DNA from: Chondrus crispus | Taxonomy: Eukaryota > Rhodophyta > Florideophyceae > Gigartinales > Gigartinaceae | Direction of reading: 5' to 3' | Assembly (NCBI RefSeq): GCF_000350225.1 | Contig: NW_005178489.1 | Span: 6,577-44,518 of the forward strand | Length of the DNA: 37,942 nt | Shown here: one piece after another, positions 30,622 through 37,942 of the stretch | Numbering within the stretch: the first letter of the stretch is position 1 | Layout of the letters: each line of letters opens with the position of its first letter | Notes under the pieces: model-generated | Told to the model about the DNA's origin: nothing | The model's database searches: none | Seen by the model: the letters and a program-made list of their open reading frames with translations, nothing else | Position numbers and translations under genes: made by a program

Positions 30622-31885
30622 TAATGGTAGGTTCGGAGGGGCAAAGGAAAGAAGGAAGGCAGGTTGATGTGTGTGAGTGAAGGAGTTGGTGCCGAGGTTT
30701 ACTTTGAAGCCGTTTTCCTGCAATACTTATACACTTGGAGTGCTACACTATCGCTCTACTCCGACTCCCAGTAAACCATACTCTACTATGCGCGACCAAG
30801 CGCGGTCCTCTTGTGGCCCGACCATACTGTTCGATTTCCACCTTACGAATCGATTCGTAACTATTAGCTCACAACTATTTCTACACATTCCAAATGACTG
30901 TAAACCATGGCCCTATGCATGCAACTGTTTCACACCTTACTAATCTGCATCCAGTCATGCCAGACTTCATTGTTGTGCAACGAACAACTTGGCACTTGTC
31001 TATTTCCAACAACGCAAACGTCTTTCATATCACAATCGCCATACGTATCCTTGTTTCTCACCTTACTAATTTCGCCAAGCACTGTCAGACAGTTATGGCA
31101 AGTTATAACAATGTGCATCCAGACTTTCTACACAACTCACATGAGATTACATGTAAATCACACGAGTACTGTCATGAACTTGCATCCAACGGCGCACCAT
31201 GACGAGAGCACAGTGCAACGGCGCGTGCTCACGCAAGACTCGCATACAGCGTGACGCGTACACAGAATAATGGCACAACTGTATTCCTCTCGCGAGAAGT
31301 ACTTGTTGTACTTTTGATTCACATGTACTGTACTCGGACACGCGCAGGATCGCAAACAGTCTGACACTGTAAAACTGTAAACCCTCATGTGCATACACCT
31401 GGATGCGTGTACATGTGTACGTACACGAATCCACCTGGCGACGTGTACATGTGTACACGGCATACATGTGTCCCGCCCGGGGGCCCCATGCAATTACCCA
31501 TTACAACCATGGCAAACCACTTGAAACCCCCAAAACAACGTAATTATGGCATATACAGGCCATTTAAAGTACATCACAAGGCCAATGACGCACATGTGGA
31601 CAACGCTCGACCAATAGATTTGCAGCATTAGACCTGAGGGCCAATAGAATTGCAGTATTTCCTGTGTAGTCTATAGTGCTACGGGCCAAGGTTCCACTTG
31701 GCAAAACTATGCAAATTTGCATGACCCTCCGAGAGGCCACTTTCGTCCCCGGAACCCGAAAATCTGGGATTTTACACGTGTCATGTCGTGATATGGGTAA
31801 GAGCGCCCGGACCATGCAGTCATGTACACGTGTCACTCGATTTTGACCTTTTCAGATAACAGCATGTGGTCGCACATTTTCAATA
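30622..31885 (-). repeat. 5' LTR of unit A3, abutting broken A4 pol
   Basis: 1,264 bp from TATTG at 31885 to CATTA at 30622. Unlike the inner array LTRs it has no polypurine tract at its start: the LTR terminus joins pol sequence of A4 directly at 31886-31888. This is what the outer edge of an insertion would look like, so A3's 5' LTR may be the true 5' end of an element that landed in A4. Confidence 0.9.
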
Positions 31886-31887
31886 GT

Positions 31888-32307
31888 AAACGCAATCGTA
31901 CCAGCGTTGTCACATCCAACGCGAATTGTTGGATCCGAATTCGCACCAAGTACATCGGCATGGAAGCGTCGAAGCCACGCGGCCTCTTTGCATGCTTCAC
32001 TGAGTGCGATGTATTCTGCCTCACAAGTAGACTTTGCAACTACTGTTTGTTTCCGGGAAGCCCAACTGATAGGCCCATCACAAAGCTTTGTAGATTCGTT
32101 CTGAGCAAACGCAATCGTACCAGCGTTGTCACATCCAACGCAAATTGTTGGATCCGAATTCGCACCAAGTACATCGGCATGGAAGCGTCGAAGCCACGCG
32201 GCCTCTTTGCATGCTTCACTGAGTGCGATGTATTCTGCCTCACAAGTAGACTTTGCAACTACTGTTTGTTTCCGGGAAGCCCAACTGATAGGCCCATCAC
32301 AAAGCTT
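31888..32307 (-). repeat. 219-bp tandem duplication in A4 RNase H
   Basis: The sequence starting AAACGCAATCG recurs 219 bp later (31888 and 32107), and the first copy ends at CAAAGCTT, fused to TGTAGATTCG of the second. It is in frame. The copies differ in at least one base (R versus C codon in T-I-R/C-V-G). Confidence 0.88.
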
Positions 32308-33640
32308 GAACACGTACCCACTCGTTGATTTCCGTGATTCAAGGCATCCACCCCAATCTGCGTCGCTATACCCATGAAGTTCCGTACCAAGATCATCTTT
32401 ACCAAACACTATTCCAAGATGCTGGGACCCACGCAAGTATCTCAAAACACGTTTCACACCTGTCCAATGCGAATCGTGAGGGTCGGCACAGTGTTGAGAT
32501 AACTTTCCAATGGCATACGCAATATCGGGGCGGGTCCCGACCATTAGGAACATTAGACATCCAATGGCCTGACGATATGGTTCAAAGCATGGGTTGTCAT
32601 CAGTGCCAGTTTCGGCCACTTGCATTGTGACATGTCGAGACTGTTCCATCGGAGTAACGCAAGGATTGCATGCCGACATTTTGAACCGTTTCAGTACTGC
32701 TTGGGCATACTTCGACTGCGTGACGGTCAGGGCGTGTTTAGAACGTATACGGTCGATCTCTAGACCAATACAAGTCTTCGCCTCGCCAAGGTCTTTCATA
32801 TCAAATCGTTTGTTGAGTTCATTTTTCATCCATAATATGGCCTCCAAGTCACTTCCAGCTAGCAGCAGATCGTCCACGTACAACGCGATAATCATGATGA
32901 CATTGCCTTGACGTCGAATGTAAAGACATGGGTCGCTGCGTGTAGTGTTGAAACCAAGTTCAGTGATCAGAAACTCATCGATCTTACTATGCCATTGGCG
33001 ATGGGCTTGCTTAAGACCATAGATTGCTTTCAAAAGTTTACACACCGAATCAGGTTTGACTTTGTCGATGCATCCTTCAGGTTGCTCCATGTAGATTTCT
33101 TCGTGAAGTTCACCGTTGAGGAAGGCAGTCACCACGTCCATCTGATGCAGCTCAAGGTCAAAGTGCGCAACCAGTGCCAGCAGCAGACGGATAGTTGTGA
33201 ACTTGATGACACGGGCGAAAGTTTCAGTGTAATCGATGCCTTCTACTTGTTGAAAGCCTCGTGCCACAAGACGTCCCTTTGCAGTTTCGACCAATTTTCC
33301 GGACTCGTCAGGAAGTTGCTTCACTCCGAAAACTCACCTGGACGTCAGGACGTTTGATGCTTGAGATCTTGGAACAAGTGTCCATGTTTTGTTTTTGTGT
33401 TGTGAAGCAAGTTCTTTGTCGATCCCCTTCTGCCAGAAGCGAGCTTTTGGAGAATCCATAGCTTTCTTGTACGAGTTTGGGATTTCCGTTATCACATGGG
33501 CGTGGCTAAGGAGTCCAGTAGTCACCAAAGCTGCTGCCCACCACGCCCCAGGCGTTTTGCGAATGCGAGTGGACCGACGGAGATTAGTTGGCGGATCAAT
33601 CGTTTCTTCCTCAACTACGTGTTGGTCAACTGTTTCGGTG

Positions 33641-33939
33641 GTTTCGTCCTCCCCTGCAGTTGGGGAGGAGTTGGAGGATTCATCAGAGTCTTGTTGTTCA
33701 TCCGGCAATGATACTTCTGATGCCACTGCATCATTTTCTGCAACTTCCTCATCGATGTTCAAGTTGATTGTGTCATCATCAGTTGAAACCTCCTCGTTTG
33801 TATCCATCGGTTCACCAGATTTGCCTCCCGTGGACTCGTCAAAAGTAACATCTCTGGATACGATCACTTTGTGTAAATCACCATCCCACAACTTGTAAGC
33901 TTTCGTATTTTCAGCATACCCCAGAAACATTGCCTCCTT
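33641..33939 (-). repeat. left copy of the 300-bp pol duplication around the solo LTR
   Basis: Corresponds to polyprotein residues about 691-790 (acidic linker). It matches 35204-35503 with several differences (for example GCATCATT/TCATCATT, TTGATT/TTAATT, GAAACC/GAAGCC, GTGTAAATC/GTGCAAATC, ACCCC/ACCCT). It agrees with A2/A3 at the last two sites. Confidence 0.85.
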
Positions 33940-35203
33940 TATTGAGAATGTGCGACCACATGCTGTTATCTGAAAAGGTCAAAATCGAGTGACACGTGTA
34001 CATGACTGCATGGTCCGGGCGCTCTTACCCATATCACGACATGACACGTGTAAAATCCCAGATTTTGGGGTTCCGGGGACGAAAGTGGCCTCTCGGAGGG
34101 TCATGCAAATTTGCATAGTTTTGCCAAGTGGAACCCTGGCCCGTAGCACTATAGACTACACAGGAAATACTGCAATTCTATTGGCCCTCAGGTCTAATGC
34201 TGCAAATCTATTGGTCGAGCGTTGTCCACGTGTGCGTCATTGGCCTTGTGATGTACTTTAAATGGCCTGTATATGCCATAATTACGTTGTTTTGGGGGTT
34301 TCAAGTGGTTTGCCATGGTTGTAATGGGTAATTGCATGGGGCCCCCGGGCGGGACACATGTATGCCGTGTACACATGTACACGTCGCCAGGTGGATTCGT
34401 GTACGTACACATGTACACGCATCCAGGTGTATGCACATGAGGGTTTACAGTTTTACAGTGTCAGACTGTTTGCGATCCTGCGCGTGTCCGAGTACAGTAC
34501 ATGTGAATCAAAAGTACAACAAGTACTTCTCGCGAGAGGAATACAGTTGTGCGATTATTCTGTGTACGCGTCACGCTGTATGCGAGTCTTGCCTGAGCAC
34601 GCGCCGTTGCACTGTGCTCTCGTCATGGTGCGCCGTTGGATGCAAGTTCATGACAGTACTCGTGTGATTTACATGTATTCTCATATGAGTTGTGTAGAAA
34701 GTCTGGATGCACATTGTTATAACTTGCCATAATTATCTGACAGTGCTTGGCGAAATTAGTAAGGTGAGAAACAAGGATACGTATGGCGATTGTGATATGA
34801 AAGACGTTTGCGTTGTTGGAAATAGACAAGTGCCAAGTTGTTCGTTGCACAACAATGAAGTCTGGCATGACTGGATGCAGATTAGTAAGGTGTGAAACAG
34901 TTGCATGCATAGGGCCATGGTTTACAGTCATTTGGAATGTGTAGAAATAGTTGTGAGCTAATAGTTACGAATCGATTCGTAAGGTGGAAATCGAACAGTA
35001 TGGTCGGGCCACAAGAGGACCGCGCTTGGTCGCGCATAGTAGAGTATGGTTTACTGGGAGTCGGAGTAGAGCGATAGTGTAGCACTCCAAGTGTATAAGT
35101 ATTGCAGGAAAACGGCTTCAAAGTAAACCTCGGTACCAAATCCTTCACTCACACACATCAACCTGCCTTCCTTCTTTCCCTTGCCCCTCCGAACCTACCA
35201 TTA
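33940..35203 (+). repeat. complete solo LTR A in inverted orientation inside A4
   Basis: Runs from TATTG (33940) to CATTA (35203), exactly 1,264 bp, with no PBS or polypurine tract beside it, so it is a solo LTR with both true ends. It is the only full LTR in plus orientation. It splits the A4 pol. The flanking pol sequences overlap by 300 bp (33641-33939 and 35204-35503) rather than by the usual 4-6 bp target duplication. Confidence 0.92.
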
Positions 35204-37572
35204 GTTTCGTCCTCCCCTGCAGTTGGGGAGGAGTTGGAGGATTCATCAGAGTCTTGTTGTTCATCCGGCAATGATACTTCTGATGCCACTTCATCATTTT
35301 CTGCAACTTCCTCATCGATGTTCAAGTTAATTGTGTCATCATCAGTTGAAGCCTCCTCGTTTGTATCCATCGGTTCACCAGATTTGCCTCCCGTGGACTC
35401 GTCAAAAGTAACATCTCTGGATACGATCACTTTGTGCAAATCACCATCCCACAACTTGTAAGCTTTCGTATTTTCAGCATACCCTAGAAACATTGCCTCC
35501 TTTGCACGGGCGTCAAGTTTCTGGATGTTGTGTTTTGGTAATGTATACCAACACTTTGAACCGAAAACACGCAAATGACCAACATTTGGCACAGATTTCA
35601 TCCATAAGTGGTAGGGGGTCATCTTGGGGGGAATGGCACGTGACGTGACTCGATTTCGAACGTACACTGCATTGGCAAGTGCTTCTGCCCAGAACCCCTT
35701 TGTAACTTTCTTGTGCGCTAGCATGGAGCGCACCAAGTTTACCAAAGTTCTGTTCAGTCGTTCGGCGACGCCATTTTGCTCCGGAGTGTACGCGGTCGTC
35801 ATTTGATGCTGAGTACCATTTGCAATCAGAAAAGACTTAAACTCCGTGGACAGATACTCACCACCTCGATCGGTGCGAAGCACTTTGATTTTGCGATCAG
35901 TGTGAGTCTGAGCAAGTTGTGCAAACATTTTGTATCGTTCAAATGCTTCTGATTTATGGTGTATAGGGTACACTACTGACCAGTTTGAGTGATCATCTAT
36001 GAAGGTAATGAAGTACTTGGCACCACCAATGGACTGCACCTCTAAGGGGCCACAAACATCAGAGTGAACTAAGTCTAGACAGAAGTATGCCCGCCTCGAG
36101 GACCGCTCTTTTGGGATCACAGATCGATTGGCTTTGCCGTAGACGCACGCAGAACATTTTTCAGAGATGCAATCATTGTCAGTGTTGTTAATTTTGTTAG
36201 CCTCATTACCAAGTAGTTTGACTCCACTTACCACATTGTCACGAATCATCGAAGCAATACCTTGAGAATGCACATGTGCAAAGCGCTCATGCCACGTTTG
36301 CAGGGTGGCAGCATGTGCAGATCCGATGTCACTGACGATGTCGAGAACGTAAAGTTCTCCAACCAATGTCGCAGTCGCCACTACAGTTGAGCCTCGTCTG
36401 ATCATGCATTTTCCATTTTCGAACCCAACTTTTAGTCCAAGTTCAGTCATTCGACTGACAGAGAGCAGAGAGAACGCAAAGTCCGGAACGTGCAATACAT
36501 CCGTCAACTTGCACGGTTCCATGCGGCCATTCACATTTAACTTCAAGTGAACGTCACCACGGCCGGCAACCTTTGCACTAGCCTTGGTTCCCATCTGAAC
36601 AGAGGCGGATTCAAGTGGCTCATACGTTGCAAACAAAGATCGGTCATATGTAATATGAGCTGTACAAGCTGAATCTACGAGCCACGAAGGCGACATCTCC
36701 ATATCGTTCGTGTGCGAAGCTTTCGACATCAGACATGTGAAGTCGACGCTGTTTACAACCATGTCGGGATCAGGTTTCTGTGTGACAAATGCAGATTGTT
36801 TCCGCTGAGACATACGCGGTTTATATGTGCTAGGAGGAGCCGGGCGACGCCCATTCAAATCCTTTCCCCAGCAGCGGGTTGCCGTATGGCCTGTATGACC
36901 GCAGTTCGTGCATTTGTAATCGTTTATGTCCCGATTGTTCGGGGCACGATTAACCAGAGCCGATGTCTGTGAGGAGCTAGACTTCATGTTTGCTCGTTGC
37001 TCTTCCTGCAGCAGACGACTCTTCACAAAGTCCAAACTGAATATCTTTTCCTCATTACCGAGAGCATCAAGTGCAACGATGAGAGCCTCGAAACGGGCAG
37101 GCAGACCGTTGAGCACTGCCATGGCCATCTCCTTGTCATCGATGTTTACGCTCATTGACTTGAGGATGGCTGCCAGCTGCTTGACACGATTGATGTATGC
37201 AAGCACCTTTTCACCGGAAAGCATCTTCACAGTGTAGAACTCACGACGTGCAGCTAGTTTGTTCAGCAAAGTGTGCCTCTCAAACACGTTGACAATAGCT
37301 TCCCACATCTCATGAGCAGTATCAACATCACGTACATGCTCAAGATGCTCATCTGATAGGGAGAGACCAATCAGTGCTTTAGCTTTACTGTCACCTCTGA
37401 TCCACTTCTTACGCTCTTCCGCGCGTTCCTCACTTGGAACTCTTCCCTCAACGATGTATTGGTCAACATCACGTAGAGCAAGCAGAAGTTGTATTTTCTG
37501 CTTCCACACGTAGAAGTTGGAGTCCGTCAGTTTGTCGATTCTGATGGATCCTCCTCCTCCTTGATCTTCCAT
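35204..37572 (-). pseudogene. gag-pol: A4 gag-protease-integrase fragment
   Basis: Open from the ATG at 37572 through gag, CCHC knuckle, D-S-A protease, and integrase with D505, D568 and E604, to about residue 790 (G-E-D-E-T). It then reads into the inverted LTR and stops about 15 codons later. It shares K-A-N-R with A3, but its last 300 bp resemble A1 at several sites, unlike the left duplicate. It could give a Gag-PR-IN protein but no RT. Confidence 0.9.
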
Positions 37573-37604
37573 TTTAGTGCAAATAAACTTCAAGTATTCG
37601 AAAA

Positions 37605-37662
37605 TCCGTTCGGGGATCCCAAGCCGTTAACCGATAGTCAACACAATGGCAAGCCCACCCGT
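37605..37662 (-). promoter_or_regulatory. conserved pre-gag block, unit A4
   Basis: Same 58 bases as in A1-A3, 33 bases upstream of the gag ATG. Confidence 0.7.
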
Positions 37663-37744
37663 CTAAGAAATTCGATATGATTACTATGAAGTTGCACTAG
37701 GAGAAATTTGCGAACAGATATGTGAATTTATTTGGATGAAATCC

Positions 37745-37942
37745 CTAACTATTCTGTTCACAAACTACCTTTAAGTGTGCGGCACCGTTCTCGTGGCACT
37801 TCAGGTGCCCGTGAGACTCAAAGACGCGATTGCAAGGGATACAACGCGGAGTCTCCTTAGCGTTGGCAACTTGAATGCGATGAGACCTAGACTGAATGTG
37901 GTCGTAAAAGGCCTTCGCACTATTGCCACTAACGCCGCACAC
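37745..37942 (-). CDS. two-zinc-finger accessory protein of A4, cut by window edge
   Basis: The C-terminal 65 codons, starting in the first finger (C-G-V-S-G) and including the whole second C-x2-C-x12-H-x5-H finger and the stop. One silent difference (AACTTG for AACCTG near 37870). The rest of the gene, intron and leader lie beyond the window. Confidence 0.66.
   Translation of the reverse strand: MCGVSGNSAKAFYDHIQSRSHRIQVANAKETPRCIPCNRVFESHGHLKCHENGAAHLKVVCEQNS

Larger units (their letters stand above)
10777..31885 (-). mobile_element. tandem array of three family-A copia units sharing LTRs
   Basis: LTRs at 10777-12040, 17392-18655, 24007-25270 and 30622-31885 alternate with three internal regions, giving LTR-A1-LTR-A2-LTR-A3-LTR with a constant 6,615-bp step (pol ends at 12052, 18667 and 25282). 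Each inner LTR has a polypurine tract on one side and a PBS on the other. Units differ by scattered substitutions. Such single-LTR head-to-tail arrays are expected from unequal recombination between LTRs or from concatemers of one-LTR circles. Confidence 0.9.
31886..33939 (-). pseudogene. pol: A4 pol fragment: linker, RT and RNase H, rearranged
   Basis: Covers polyprotein residues from about 691 (K-E-A-M-F-L-G) down to about 1307. It has the same TGA for W892 as A3 (33336-33334) and T-F-A-R-V in RT; Y-V-D-D is kept. In RNase H, 73 codons (about residues 1235-1307, K-L-C-D-G to N-E-S-T) are tandemly duplicated: 31888-32088 and 32107-32307 belong to repeats 219 bp apart. The last 65 or so codons, the stop and the polypurine tract are missing, and the frame runs into the LTR of A3. 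At its other end pol stops at the inverted LTR (33940). Confidence 0.9.

Noticed and set aside
10506..31885. Spaced repeats as a CRISPR-like or satellite array
   Set aside because: The 6,615-bp period is fully explained by LTR plus internal region of the retrotransposon. There are no short spacers and the sequence is eukaryotic.
12052..37593. Array as pure assembly duplication
   Set aside because: Units carry distinct substitutions, a stop shared only by A3 and A4, and unit-specific LTR indels, so they are not one copy repeated by software. Copy number and some junctions still depend on the assembly.

Overview
The window is eukaryotic and consists almost entirely of LTR retrotransposons of the Ty1/copia superfamily (gag-protease-integrase-RT-RNase H order). 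I see no ordinary host gene, rRNA, tRNA or CRISPR array. The host cannot be named from sequence alone. The 14-nt primer-binding site GGTTATGGGCCCAG, complementary to the initiator-Met tRNA anticodon arm as in Drosophila copia, and a GTAAGT...AG intron signal fit a nucleus with ordinary spliceosomal introns. Two related families are present, called A and B here.

Layout. (1) 1-97: unassigned flank. (2) 98-3795, plus strand: a 5'-truncated family-A copy (A0) with the second half of pol, a polypurine tract and most of an LTR. (3) 3796-10505, minus strand: one family-B element with a 699-bp 3' LTR, a pol broken by one stop and one frameshift, a 1.2-kb leader, a PBS and a damaged 5' LTR that is a patchwork with family A. 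(4) 10506-31885, minus strand: a head-to-tail array of three family-A units (A1, A2, A3) with an exact 6,615-bp spacing. Neighbouring units share a single 1,264-bp LTR. A1 and A2 have full-length gag-pol frames (1,372 aa); A3 has a stop in RT. (5) 31886-37942: a rearranged fourth unit (A4). Its pol is split by a complete LTR in inverted orientation (33940-35203) flanked by a 300-bp overlap duplication, its RNase H carries a 219-bp in-frame tandem duplication, and its 3' end is lost.

The most interesting element is in the family-A leader, between PBS and gag-pol. Each unit carries an extra sense-strand reading frame encoding two C-x2-C-x12-H-x5-H (U1/JAZ/matrin-type) zinc fingers after a basic region. 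This frame has no ATG of its own, but a 153-nt predicted intron joins it in phase to an upstream ATG. Family A therefore looks like a copia element with an accessory spliced nucleic-acid-binding gene. Directly upstream of gag, families A and B share a 58-bp noncoding block (57/58 identical) that can fold as a hairpin, although their LTRs and the rest of their leaders are unrelated.

Expected working order for an A unit (minus strand): LTR promoter, tRNA-iMet-primed PBS, leader with the spliced zinc-finger gene, conserved hairpin block, gag-pol, PPT, LTR.
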